In this document: positions 16,607 to 24,994 of the stretch, one piece after another
Numbering within the stretch: position 1 is the first letter of the stretch
Layout: each line of letters starts with the position of its first letter
Assembly (NCBI GenBank): GCA_036381595.1
Contig: DASVCN010000039.1
Span: forward strand, 1-64,000
Source of the DNA: Trueperaceae bacterium
GTDB lineage: Bacteria > Deinococcota > Deinococci > Deinococcales > Trueperaceae
Direction of reading: 5' to 3'
DNA length: 64,000 bases
The notes under the pieces: model-generated
What the model was told of the DNA's origin: nothing
The model's database searches: none
The model's input: only the letters and a program-made list of their open reading frames with translations
Program-made: the position numbers and the translations under genes

Positions 16607-17991
16607 CACGATCTCCTTCCCAAAACGGCGACCATTCTACCCTGCGCACGGGTCGCCCACCGGGAGCGCCAGGTGAAGCGGGCGAGCAGCAGCAGGGCGG
16701 CGGTCATGAGTCCCAAGACGAGGCCGATCCAGAGGCCCCTTCCGCCCCAGCCGAGGCCGAACGCCAGGTAGGCGCCGCTGCTGATACCGACGCACCAGTA
16801 GGAGACGAGCGAGATGACCATCGGCACGGTCGTGTCCTTGTACCCGCGCAGCGCCCCGGCGGCACTCACCTGGATGCCATCGAAGATCTGGAAGGTAGCG
16901 GCAACGGCCAGGAAGGTGATGGCGAAGCGAACGACTAGTGCGTTCTCGGGGGCGTTCGTATCGAGGAAGATGCCGATGACGAGCTCCGGCGCCAACCAGA
17001 AGAGGAGTGCGTTGAGCGTCATGGTGGCCGCCGCCAACGATATGCCGACACGGCCGGCCAAGCGTGCTCCATCCGGATCGCCTCGGCCCAGGGCCTGGCC
17101 CACGCGCACGGAGGTGGCCACGGATAGGCCCACGGCAAGCATGAAGGTCATGGTGGCGATCTGGATGGCGATCTGGTGGGCGGCAAGTTCCACCTGGCCA
17201 ACGAGCCCCATGAGTAGGGCGGTGGCTGCGAAGAGACCTGCTTCGAACCCCACCGTCAACCCGATCGGCATCCCCAGGCGCCACAACTCGGTGAGCAGGG
17301 AGCGATCCGGTTGCCAGGGGCGGGCGAAGACCTCGAAGCGGGCGTGACGACGCACCACCAGGAGGGCGGCGAGGAGGAACATCAGCAGGTGCACGAAGCT
17401 GGTGGCGAGTCCGGTACCGGCGACACCGAGCTCCGGCAGACCGAGTCGACCGAACATGAGGAGTTCGTCGAGCAGAGCGTTGGCCGCCAGCCCGACGATC
17501 ATCAGGTAGAGGATCGGGCGGGTGTCACCGGTTCCTTCGAAGAAAGCGCGCAGCGCTACGAGCAGCAGCGCCGGGATGATGCCCCAGGATGCGGTGCTCA
17601 GGTAGCTCGCTGCCAGTTCGGCGGCGGCGGGTTCCTGGCCTATCGCCAGCAGCAGCCGCTCGGCGTTGAGGAGCAACGCCAGCGCCGGCAGACCCAGTAG
17701 GAGGGCGAGCCACATCCCCTGGCGGGCGACCCGGCCGGCCTCCTCGATCCGGTCACCGCCGAAAGCCTGGGAGACGAGCGGTCCCACGGCGAAAACCGTT
17801 CCCTGGAGGAAGATGGTCACCAGCATGTAGCCGGTCGCACCGAGAGCGATACCGGCCAGCGCGGCGCTCCCTAATCGCGCCACCATGACCGTATCGACGA
17901 AAGTCATCCCGGCCTGCACCATCTGCGCCAGGGCGAGCGGCAGTGCGAGGATGATGAGGCTGCGCGCCTCCTGACGGTAGGTGCTCGGCAC
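16606..17991 (-). CDS. MATE-family multidrug efflux transporter
   Basis: About 461 residues with twelve predicted helices in two homologous halves; IILALPLALAQMVQAGMTFVDTVMVARLGSAALAGIALG is the first-helix signature of NorM/DinF-type MATE proteins. VSQAFGGD and VGQALGRGD are the loop motifs repeated in each half. It exports cationic drugs or toxic metabolites against Na+ or H+. The GTG at 17991 is chosen because a TATCCT -10 box ends eight bases before it; the GTG at 17997 would be only two bases from that box. First gene of an operon with a 42-aa peptide and a membrane protein. Confidence 0.9.
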   Translation of the reverse strand: MPSTYRQEARSLIILALPLALAQMVQAGMTFVDTVMVARLGSAALAGIALGATGYMLVTIFLQGTVFAVGPLVSQAFGGDRIEEAGRVARQGMWLALLLGLPALALLLNAERLLLAIGQEPAAAELAASYLSTASWGIIPALLLVALRAFFEGTGDTRPILYLMIVGLAANALLDELLMFGRLGLPELGVAGTGLATSFVHLLMFLLAALLVVRRHARFEVFARPWQPDRSLLTELWRLGMPIGLTVGFEAGLFAATALLMGLVGQVELAAHQIAIQIATMTFMLAVGLSVATSVRVGQALGRGDPDGARLAGRVGISLAAATMTLNALLFWLAPELVIGIFLDTNAPENALVVRFAITFLAVAATFQIFDGIQVSAAGALRGYKDTTVPMVISLVSYWCVGISSGAYLAFGLGWGGRGLWIGLVLGLMTAALLLLARFTWRSRWATRAQGRMVAVLGRRS

Positions 17992-17999
17992 GAGCACCT

Positions 18000-18005
18000 A
18001 GGATA
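18000..18005 (-). promoter_or_regulatory. -10 box of the MATE operon
   Basis: TATCCT on the minus strand, eight bases before the GTG at 17991. Confidence 0.4.
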
Positions 18006-18104
18006 CTTCCGCGCCGAGAGGGAGTTCTTCCGGGGAGATACCGGGGGCTCCGGTCATGTGGCGACGGGGTGGACTTTCTGACCCCTCGGGGGCAACTGCG
18101 GAGT

Positions 18105-18110
18105 TATCGT
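18105..18110 (+). promoter_or_regulatory. -10 box that decides the start of the ankyrin-M23 gene
   Basis: TATCGT followed by seven bases and the ATG at 18118. The upstream in-frame GTG at 18109 lies inside this box and is rejected. Confidence 0.5.
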
Positions 18111-18117
18111 GCTCCCC

Positions 18118-19242
18118 ATGTTCCGTGTGCTCCTGACACTGTTCGTCGTAGCCGCCGGCGCGGCGGTTGCGCTCTGGCAACTCGACGTCGTCCAGCTCCC
18201 CTTCGCGGAGGAGGCTGGCGTTAGTGGCAGGAGCGAAACTTCGCTCTTCTCGGTGGTGAAGAGCGGCGATGTGGCCCAACTGCAGGAACTGCTGGCCGCC
18301 GGGAGTGACGTCAACGCCCGCGACCAGTACGGTCAGACTCCGTTGATCTACGCGATAAGCGCGGGAGCCAGTGAAGATCTCGTGCGCGAACTGCTGGCCG
18401 CGGGAGCGGACGTGAACGTATCGACCGAGGCCGGTTGGACTCCGCTCATGTACGCGGCAAGGGACGCGAAATCAGCCGGGACGGTGCAGCTGCTCATGTT
18501 CGCCGGCGCCGATCCTACCCTTCGTAACGCCGAGGGCCAGACGGCCGCCGACCTCGCTCGCGAGAACCCTGCGGTAGCCAGCACCTGGCTGCTGGACCGT
18601 CTCCTCTACCTGGCCGAACACCAGTTCTCGAGAGATTGGCCCAGCGGCTATACCGTCCCTGTCGAGGGCGCCACCATCAGCTCGCGCTCCTCTCATCTTC
18701 CCGGCGCCCTGCGCGCCTACCGCAACGGCACCCACCAGGGGTTCGACTTCTACGACGGAACGGTCAGTGTCGACATCGAGTACGGCACACCGATCATGGC
18801 GGTCGCCGACGGCGTGGTCATCCGAGCCGACCTCGACTACCGGGAGATGACCCTGGCGGAGTACGACGACATCATCGCGACCGCCAAGCGGAACCTGAGC
18901 ACACCCATGGAGATCCTCGACAAGCTGCGCGGCCGGCAGGTGTGGATCCGCCACCCCGGCGGGTTCGTTTCGCGCTACGCTCACCTTTCGGCGATCGAAG
19001 AAGGGATCAGGGTGGGTGTCGAGGTAGACCAGGGTCAGCTGATCGCCGCGACCGGCAACTCCGGTACGGTCGAAGCGGCTCGCCAGACTCACGACGGCGC
19101 CCATCCTCACGTAGAGATCTGGCAGGGCGACGAGGCCTACCTGGGCTACGGCCTCGAGGCGTGCGAGATCTACCCGCTGGCCGCACAGGTCTTCGGCGCG
19201 GTGGCACTGCCCCCCTACACCGAAAGCTGTCCGGCGATCTGA
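18118..19242 (+). CDS. Exported ankyrin-repeat protein with M23 (LytM) peptidase domain
   Basis: 374 residues. An N-terminal hydrophobic segment (FRVLLTLFVVAAGAAVALWQL) is an uncleaved anchor or signal. Residues about 40-155 hold three ankyrin repeats (DVNARDQYGQTPLIYAI, DVNVSTEAGWTPLMYAA, DPTLRNAEGQTAADLA). The C-terminal half is an M23 zinc endopeptidase: H206 and D210 in HQGFD and H331 in HPH are the three metal ligands, with GTPIMAVADGVVI and the H of YAHLS also conserved. An insertion of about 35 residues separates the GVVI and HLS blocks. It is predicted to cut peptidoglycan cross-links outside the membrane, with ankyrins binding a partner or holding it inactive. The combination is unusual. 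Confidence 0.85.
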   Translation: MFRVLLTLFVVAAGAAVALWQLDVVQLPFAEEAGVSGRSETSLFSVVKSGDVAQLQELLAAGSDVNARDQYGQTPLIYAISAGASEDLVRELLAAGADVNVSTEAGWTPLMYAARDAKSAGTVQLLMFAGADPTLRNAEGQTAADLARENPAVASTWLLDRLLYLAEHQFSRDWPSGYTVPVEGATISSRSSHLPGALRAYRNGTHQGFDFYDGTVSVDIEYGTPIMAVADGVVIRADLDYREMTLAEYDDIIATAKRNLSTPMEILDKLRGRQVWIRHPGGFVSRYAHLSAIEEGIRVGVEVDQGQLIAATGNSGTVEAARQTHDGAHPHVEIWQGDEAYLGYGLEACEIYPLAAQVFGAVALPPYTESCPAI

Positions 19243-19256
19243 GGATCCCTATTCCG

Positions 19257-19541
19257 CTAGGACTCGATCGGGGCCGTGAGGCCGCCCTGTAGGCTTTCCC
19301 CGAGCAGCCGCTCACGGGTGTCGCTGTGGAGTTCGAGCATGTCCTCGAGGATGCGACTCAGCTCATCGCCGCTGCCCCGGCTGAGCGCCAGTTCGAAGTC
19401 GAGCTGCAGCGAGTGGACGTAGCTGGAGATGACGCCGGCCATGTCGTGGTCTATGAAAAGTGAATACTCGTCGAGTAGGCTTTCGATCGCGCTCCGTGTC
19501 GACTCGATATCCCGCCTGAGTTTGCTCACCTGGTCGAGCAT
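19257..19541 (-). CDS. Small helical protein, unknown function
   Basis: 94 residues with a good Shine-Dalgarno (AGAGGGGGG, four bases before the ATG). The whole chain is predicted helical, with a coiled-coil-like start (LDQVSKLRRDIESTRSAIESLL) and a second amphipathic stretch (LSRILEDMLELHSDTRERLL). There is no signal or membrane segment. I do not recognise the family. It ends 14 bases from the convergent ankyrin-M23 gene and lies 240 bases after the LOG gene on the same strand, probably as a separate unit. Confidence 0.6.
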   Translation of the reverse strand: MLDQVSKLRRDIESTRSAIESLLDEYSLFIDHDMAGVISSYVHSLQLDFELALSRGSGDELSRILEDMLELHSDTRERLLGESLQGGLTAPIES

Positions 19542-19720
19542 TGGCCCCCCTCTGCCTGACGGTGGCGACGTCGCCGACTAGGCGATTCGTCGTAAAGCAA
19601 ATAGTGACAACGGACCGATGATCACGAGGCGTGTCGTACCATCTCTTGCCGTTGCCCGGGATTTGTATCCCCGCACCCTCTTCGATTACATCAGCAGTGG
19701 GAGGCCGCCGCAAAGATGCC

Positions 19721-19745
19721 TCGGTACCGGAGAGCCCGGTACCGA
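19721..19745 (-). terminator. Hairpin after the mutS2-HAD-LOG operon
   Basis: TCGGTACCGG (19721-19730) pairs perfectly with CCGGTACCGA (19736-19745) around a five-base loop, about 36 bases after the LOG stop. No T-run follows, so the terminator role comes from position. Confidence 0.45.
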
Positions 19746-19780
19746 TGTCACTTCTCTGCGACGCCGCACCCAATCTCGGC

Positions 19781-20467
19781 TCAGTGCGGCACCTCGAAGC
19801 CGGCGTGCCCGCTCTCCGCGTAGTACCCCTCGATCTCGTTGGGGATGCTGGACACGTCGTCGACGACCTTGAAGAGCCCCAGATCCGCCTCCGAAACGGC
19901 GCCTTCCCGCAGGAGGGTGCCATTTATCCATTGCAACAGTCCGCGCCAGTAATCGATGTCCACCAGGTAGACCGGGAACGGCTTGATCTTCTTCGTCTGG
20001 ATGAGCGTAAGCGCTTCGAACAGTTCGTCGATCGTCCCGAAGCCGCCGGGAAACACCACGAAGGCCGTCGAATACTTGACCAGCATCACCTTCCGAACGA
20101 AGAAGTACTTGAACGACAGAGAGTCGCTCTGGTACGGATTCGGTTCCTGCTCGTGAGGAAGGGTGACGTTCAGGCCGATCGAACGTCCGCCCGCCTCGAA
20201 GGCGCCCTTGTTGGCAGCCTCCATGATCCCTGGCCCGCCACCGGTGATCACCGTGTAGCCGCGTTCCGCCAGTTCCTGAGCGAGCCTCTCTGCCTGCTCG
20301 TAGACGGTGCTGTCGGAACGAAGTCGCGCCGAGCCGAAGATGGTGACTGCCTTGTCGACGTCACTCATCTCCTCGAAGCCCTGCACGAACTCGCCCATGA
20401 TGCGGAACATCCGCCAGGAGTCCTCCGCAAGGGCATCGATGACGTACTGCTTCTCGGGATACTCCAT
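19781..20467 (-). CDS. LOG-family (TIGR00730) nucleotide phosphoribohydrolase-like protein
   Basis: 228 residues. VTIFGSARL opens the Rossmann fold; GGGPGIMEAANKGAFEAGG and FPGGFGTIDELFEALTLIQT are the two signature motifs (PGGxGTxxE) of LOG proteins, which cleave the N-glycosidic bond of nucleoside 5'-monophosphates, for example cytokinin precursors. All motif residues are intact. It lies 33 bases after the HAD gene and is probably co-transcribed with mutS2 and HAD. The physiological substrate in bacteria of this type is not known. Confidence 0.85.
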   Translation of the reverse strand: MEYPEKQYVIDALAEDSWRMFRIMGEFVQGFEEMSDVDKAVTIFGSARLRSDSTVYEQAERLAQELAERGYTVITGGGPGIMEAANKGAFEAGGRSIGLNVTLPHEQEPNPYQSDSLSFKYFFVRKVMLVKYSTAFVVFPGGFGTIDELFEALTLIQTKKIKPFPVYLVDIDYWRGLLQWINGTLLREGAVSEADLGLFKVVDDVSSIPNEIEGYYAESGHAGFEVPH

Positions 20468-20500
20468 GCGGCATGGTACCGCGCCCTCTCGCTCGGGGAG

Positions 20501-21169
20501 CTAGCGGATAGCCGTTCGGGTGACCTCCAGCAGCCTGCTCAGGTCGGGCTCGAGCAGATCGGGTCGGGCGCCCGCGAGGGTGGCCTCGTCGTGCGTTCCC
20601 CAGGTGACCGCGTAGGTAGCGGCTCCCGCCGCTCTGCCGGCCTCGATGTCCGCGGTCGTGTCCCCGACCATCCACGCGGGGCTCCCTCCCACCGCTGCGG
20701 CAGCGCGCAGAACCACGTCGGGGGCAGGCTTGTGGGGGAAATCGTCGGTCCCCTGAACGTGGTCGAGGTAGGACGCGATCCCTGTCGCCTCGACCAGAGC
20801 CAGGGCCATCTCCGTTCTCTTGGTCGTCGCCACCGCCAGCCGGTTACCGCGCCGGCGCAGCTCGGTGAGCACATCGGCCACGCCCGGGAAGATGCGGCTG
20901 TTGCGGGTGAAATTCTTGGGGTAGTGGCGCCGGTAGGAGGCAGAGAGGGCGGCCACCCGAGCAGCGGGCGCGAAGCGGGCGTACATCTCGTCGAGTGGCC
21001 GGCCTATGAGCGCTTTCACCGCCTCCTCCTCCGGCTGATCGAGGCCCAGTTCCCCGAACGCCTGCCGGAAGCTCACGACGATGTCGGTCAACGAGTCGAC
21101 CAGCGTGCCGTCGAGGTCGAAGACGATGACCGGCGCCCGTTCGAGTGGCTCAGACACGGAGGTAGGCAA
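20501..21169 (-). CDS. HAD-superfamily phosphatase, phosphoglycolate phosphatase-like
   Basis: 222 residues. VFDLDGTLVDS holds the nucleophile and general-acid Asp pair (motif I), VATTKR the motif II Thr, KPAPDVVL the motif III Lys, and GDTTADIEAGRAAG the motif IV acidic pair. The helical cap between motifs I and II (about residues 30-95) makes it subfamily I, like Gph/PpaX. Its start overlaps the end of mutS2 by 20 bases, indicating coupling. Possible role: clearing 2-phosphoglycolate from oxidised DNA ends, in keeping with the mutS2 neighbour; this is inference. Confidence 0.85.
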   Translation of the reverse strand: MPTSVSEPLERAPVIVFDLDGTLVDSLTDIVVSFRQAFGELGLDQPEEEAVKALIGRPLDEMYARFAPAARVAALSASYRRHYPKNFTRNSRIFPGVADVLTELRRRGNRLAVATTKRTEMALALVEATGIASYLDHVQGTDDFPHKPAPDVVLRAAAAVGGSPAWMVGDTTADIEAGRAAGAATYAVTWGTHDEATLAGARPDLLEPDLSRLLEVTRTAIR

Positions 21170-23444
21170 CGGTGACGCCGTGGCCCCCTTCGTACGGCAC
21201 GGCGTCCTCGAAACGTTCGACCCGCTTCTCGTCCCTGAGATAGTTGCGGACGGCGTCGCGCAACGCCCCGGTCCCTTTGCCGTGGAGGATCCGCACCTTA
21301 TCGACCTTCATCGCATGCGCTTCGAGGATCAGCTCCCGCACCTGCTCGATCCCCTCCTCGACCCTCGCTCCCCGGATGTTGAGCTCTCGCTCGATGCTGC
21401 TGCCCGGCTGCTGCGTCGGCACCGCCACGGGCTTCGGTCGCGGGGCCTCGAGCAGCCTCACCTCGCGGCGCGGAACCTCGACCTTGAGCAGGCCGAGTTG
21501 CACCACTACGTCGTCACCCCGAACTTCGACGATGGGCCCCTCCGCTTCGTAGCTCTCCACCCGAACGAGCGTGCCGGGCACCCAGCGGGGCCCCGATGCC
21601 TCCTGCTCACTCTTGCGGAGCCGCTCACGGGCGCCGCGCCGCAACTCCCTGATCTCCTCGAGCGCCCTGGGCCTCTGTCCCGGATCGCTGGTGGCGGTTC
21701 GTTTGAGTTCCTTCGCTCGCTGCAGCGTGTCCTGCAGCATCTCCTCTGCCCGTTCGGCTGCGGCCGCCATGACCTCGTCCTCGCGGGCGCGCAGCCTGTC
21801 GATCTGGGCTCGCAGCACCTCCGCCTCGCCGACCGCAGTATCTCGGGCCGTCCTTGCCTCGTCGAGCTCCCGCCTCAGCGCCTCACGTTGCTCCTCCAGC
21901 TCTTCGAGCAGCGCTTCCAGTCTCTCCCCTTCCGGACCCAGGAGGCGCGAGGCACGGTCGAGGAGCTCCTCCCCTAGTCCCAGCCGCCTGGCGATGGCCA
22001 AGGCGTACGACCGCCCCGGCTGACCCACGGTGAGCCGGTAGGAGGGCTGCAGCCGGTCCACGTCGAACCGCATGGCGGCGTTCAGTATCCCTTCGGTTCT
22101 GGAGGCGAACACCTTGAGGGGAGCGAGGTGGGTGGTGATCAATCCTCTGGCGCCGGAGGCGAGGACACGCTCCAGGATCGCCTGGGACAGCGCGGCCCCT
22201 TCGTCGGGATCGGTCCCCGAGCCGAGTTCGTCGATGAGCACGAGCACCCGCTCGTGGGCCTCGTCGACGATCCGCCGCAAGTTGGTGAGGTGCCCCGCGT
22301 AGGTCGAGAGGCTGGCCTCGATGCTCTGCTCGTCGCCGATGTCGACCAGGAGCTTCTCGAGGCGGGGCAGCAGCGGCGGGTTCTCTCCCGAAGCCGCCAC
22401 GAAGAGGCCGCTGTGCGACATCAGAGCTGCCAGGCCGAGGGTCTTGATGAGTACCGTCTTGCCGCCGGCGTTGGGGCCCGTGACCACCAGCAGACGTCGC
22501 TCGTCGGTGAGCTCTATATCGTTGGGGACGCAATCCTCTATCAGCGGGTGACGCGCCGCCTGGAGCCGAACGCGGCCACCCTCATGCAGTTCGGGCCGGG
22601 CAAGCCTCCAGTCTCGCGCCAGGGCCGCGCTCGCCTGCACCAGGTCGAGCCTGGCGACCAGGTCGAGCGTTTCGTCGACTCCCGGCGCGTTCGCCAGCCG
22701 TCGGCCCAGCTCGATGAGGATGCGCCGCACCTCGTCGCGCTCCTCGAACTCGAGCAGCGCTAGCTCGTTGTTGAGCGGAACCACCGACTGCGGCTCGAGG
22801 AAGACCGTGGCGCCCGAGTCGCTCGTGTCGAGGGCGATGCCGGGCACCCGCGACTGCGAGGAGGACCTCACGGGGATCACGTAACGGTCGCGCCGGAGGG
22901 TGACGATCGGGTCCTGGATGTACTCCGAGTAGTGGTTGATGAGCTGCTGCAGTTTCTCACGTATGCGGTTGCGCAACGGGTTGAGCCGGCGTCTTATCTC
23001 ACGCAGCTTCGGCGTCGCATCATCCCGGACGTTGCCGTCGGGGTCGAGCTGCTCGCGCACCAGACGCAGCACCCCGTCGAAGGAGCCCATGCGGGCAGCG
23101 AGTTCGGAGAGCCGGGGCCGGTTCGAGGCGAGGATCGCTCGCTTGGCGGTTGCTGCCGAGTCGAGGGTGTAGGCGATCTGGAGGAGTTCGCTCCCCTCGG
23201 CCATGCCGCCCTCGCGCAACCGCTCCAGGAGAGGCTCGATGTCCTCGATCCCGCCGAGAGAAAGGTCTCCGCCCTCCAGCACCTCCTCGGTACGCTCCAG
23301 AGAGCTCGCGACCTCCTCGGGATCGCCGGAGGGCGATAGCCCCTGGGCCAGGCGCGCCCCGAAGCGGGTCATGGTCCGATCGGCCAGGGCCCGGCGGACC
23401 CGCGGGAAGGCAAGCTTCTCCAGCGTGGTGGGAGCAACTATCAC
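21150..23444 (-). CDS. mutS2: MutS2 ATPase/nuclease
   Basis: 764 residues from the GTG at 23444, which follows a TATACT -10 box by eight bases; the frame is open to 23576 but that Arg-rich extension is not family-like. VVTGPNAGGKTVLIKTLGLAALM is Walker A, LVLIDELGSGTDPDEGAAL Walker B, and the C-terminal LNIRGARVEEGIEQV to RILHGKGTGALRDAVRNYL is a Smr nuclease domain. There is no N-terminal mismatch-recognition domain, as expected for MutS2. Members bind branched DNA to limit recombination, and some act on collided ribosomes. First gene of the mutS2-HAD-LOG operon. Confidence 0.93.
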   Translation of the reverse strand: MIVAPTTLEKLAFPRVRRALADRTMTRFGARLAQGLSPSGDPEEVASSLERTEEVLEGGDLSLGGIEDIEPLLERLREGGMAEGSELLQIAYTLDSAATAKRAILASNRPRLSELAARMGSFDGVLRLVREQLDPDGNVRDDATPKLREIRRRLNPLRNRIREKLQQLINHYSEYIQDPIVTLRRDRYVIPVRSSSQSRVPGIALDTSDSGATVFLEPQSVVPLNNELALLEFEERDEVRRILIELGRRLANAPGVDETLDLVARLDLVQASAALARDWRLARPELHEGGRVRLQAARHPLIEDCVPNDIELTDERRLLVVTGPNAGGKTVLIKTLGLAALMSHSGLFVAASGENPPLLPRLEKLLVDIGDEQSIEASLSTYAGHLTNLRRIVDEAHERVLVLIDELGSGTDPDEGAALSQAILERVLASGARGLITTHLAPLKVFASRTEGILNAAMRFDVDRLQPSYRLTVGQPGRSYALAIARRLGLGEELLDRASRLLGPEGERLEALLEELEEQREALRRELDEARTARDTAVGEAEVLRAQIDRLRAREDEVMAAAAERAEEMLQDTLQRAKELKRTATSDPGQRPRALEEIRELRRGARERLRKSEQEASGPRWVPGTLVRVESYEAEGPIVEVRGDDVVVQLGLLKVEVPRREVRLLEAPRPKPVAVPTQQPGSSIERELNIRGARVEEGIEQVRELILEAHAMKVDKVRILHGKGTGALRDAVRNYLRDEKRVERFEDAVPYEGGHGVTVAYLRV

Positions 23445-23452
23445 AGCAGGCG

Positions 23453-23458
23453 AGTATA
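23453..23458 (-). promoter_or_regulatory. -10 box of mutS2
   Basis: TATACT on the minus strand, eight bases before the GTG at 23444; decides the start. Confidence 0.55.
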
Positions 23459-23561
23459 CCGGTCCGGGTCGAAGCGGCCGGGAGCGAGTGCGACCTCGGC
23501 ACCGGCGCCGACGGACGCGACGGGGGTAGCATGAGCGGGCCGAAGGGTCGGCGTCATCGCG

Positions 23562-24797
23562 ATGAAAGAATGGCAACGAACACTGATCATCTTGAGCGTC
23601 TCCCAGTTGCTCACCGCAATCGGGTTCTCGATGATCTTCCCCTTCCTACCGAACTTCGTGAACGCCCTGGGCTCGAGTACCGGCACCAGCCTCGTGTTCT
23701 GGGCGGGCGCGGTTTTCAGCGCGCAGGCGCTCACCATGATGGTCGCATCCCCACTATGGGGAGCGCTGGCCGATCGCTGGGGCAGGAAGCCGATGGTCGT
23801 GCGGGCGATGTTCGGCGGCGCCGTGATCATCCTGCTGATGGGCTTCGCCCGCAGCGCCGAAGAGCTGACCCTGCTGAGGGCGGTACAGGGCCTCATCACC
23901 GGGACCGGAGCGGCGGCCAACGCCCTCATCGCGTCGATCACCCCTCGTGAGCGTTCCGGCTACGCGATGGGGGTACTGCAGACTGCCCTCTGGAGCGGCG
24001 TCGCCGTCGGACCGGTACTGGGAGGAATCCTGGCCGACCTCTACGGCTTCAGGGTGGCGTTCGTCGTCACCGCGGTCCTGCTGACCATCGGCGGGTTCCT
24101 CGTTACCTTCGGCGTTCACGAGGAGTTCGAACCGGCCCAGCGTTCCGGCAAGGGCGTGCTGGGGGACTGGGGATCGATCCTGGCAACGCACGGCGTGGCC
24201 GTCGCCTACGCAACTCGCTTCACCGCCACGCTGGGACGCGGCCTGCTGGTACCGGTACTGCCACTTTTCATCCCGCTGATAATGGTCGGTTCCGAAGGCG
24301 TGAGCACGGTGATCGGGCTGGTGATCGGCATCTCGTCGGCGACCGGTACCCTCAGTGCTATCTACCTCGGGAACCTGGGCGACCGCATCGGTCACAAGCG
24401 GGTGCTCGTCTGGTCGGCTCTCGTCGCCGCCCTCGCCTACATCCCCATGTCCCTGGTACACCACCCATGGCAGCTGTTGGTGTTGAACGCACTGAGCGGA
24501 GCAGCCATCGGCGGAGTGATGCCCTCGATCTCGGCGCTCCTGACGGGTTACAGCACTCAGAGTAACGTGGGCAGCGCCTTCGGCCTCGACAATTCGGTCA
24601 TGTCGGCATCGCGAGCGGTCGCGCCGCTGGTCGGGGTGGGGGTGGCGAGCCTCTTCGGCTACCGTTCCGCCTTCATCGCCGGTTCCATCATCTACCTGCT
24701 CACCCTCATCGTCGGAGCTACCTGGTTGCCGCGCACTCGAGAGCGAAGACGGGAAGCCGAGGCGGTGTCGAGCGCCACCCGCGAGCGGGCTCATTGA
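23562..24797 (+). CDS. MFS efflux transporter
   Basis: 411 residues with twelve predicted helices. SPLWGALADRWGRKPMVV is MFS motif A between helices 2 and 3, and the weaker copy YLGNLGDRIGHKR lies between helices 8 and 9. VAVGPVLGGILADLYGFRVAFVV resembles motif C of drug:H+ antiporters, so drug or metabolite export is likely. It is divergent from mutS2, with a TAGCAT -10-like box at 23527. The ATG at 23562 has only a distant GAAGGG upstream, so the start is moderately certain. Confidence 0.87.
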   Translation: MKEWQRTLIILSVSQLLTAIGFSMIFPFLPNFVNALGSSTGTSLVFWAGAVFSAQALTMMVASPLWGALADRWGRKPMVVRAMFGGAVIILLMGFARSAEELTLLRAVQGLITGTGAAANALIASITPRERSGYAMGVLQTALWSGVAVGPVLGGILADLYGFRVAFVVTAVLLTIGGFLVTFGVHEEFEPAQRSGKGVLGDWGSILATHGVAVAYATRFTATLGRGLLVPVLPLFIPLIMVGSEGVSTVIGLVIGISSATGTLSAIYLGNLGDRIGHKRVLVWSALVAALAYIPMSLVHHPWQLLVLNALSGAAIGGVMPSISALLTGYSTQSNVGSAFGLDNSVMSASRAVAPLVGVGVASLFGYRSAFIAGSIIYLLTLIVGATWLPRTRERRREAEAVSSATRERAH

Positions 24798-24822
24798 CAC
24801 CGGCGGGCAACAGCGGTAGCTT
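24794..24822 (+). promoter_or_regulatory. Promoter of the TPP riboswitch-thiB transcript
   Basis: TTGACA (24794-24799), a 17-base spacer and TAGCTT (24817-24822). The -35 box overlaps the stop of the MFS gene. The predicted start (about 24829) is just before the riboswitch. Confidence 0.7.
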
Positions 24823-24831
24823 GGCTCCGTC

Positions 24832-24917
24832 ACCAGGGGTGCTCCGGCGGTTCGCGTGCGGAGCTGAGATCAGACCCTAGTACCTGATCCCGTTAGTACG
24901 GGCGTAGGAAGCGTGAT
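24832..24917 (+). promoter_or_regulatory. TPP (THI-box) riboswitch
   Basis: Contains the conserved blocks in order: GGGGTGC (24837-24843), GCTGAGA (24873-24879), ACCC-TAGTACCTGATCC and GTTAGTACGGGCGTAGGAA, with a GC-rich P3-like arm (CTCCG...CGGAG) between the first two. This is the class that binds thiamine pyrophosphate. The region to the thiB start holds CCCGTCGTCGGG (a small hairpin) and a GGGAC/GTCC pairing next to the ribosome site, suggesting translational control, but no T-rich terminator. Confidence 0.92.
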
Positions 24918-24994
24918 GTCTCGAAATCCCAGAGTATGCGCTTCGCTGACCCGTCGTCGGGACGAACATGCCCGGTGACGGAAAGGTCCGAGAG

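Noticed and set aside
24968-24994. Upstream in-frame start for thiB
   Set aside because: It would add nine polar residues before a normal signal peptide and lie in the riboswitch expression platform; the ATG at 24995 has a ribosome site.
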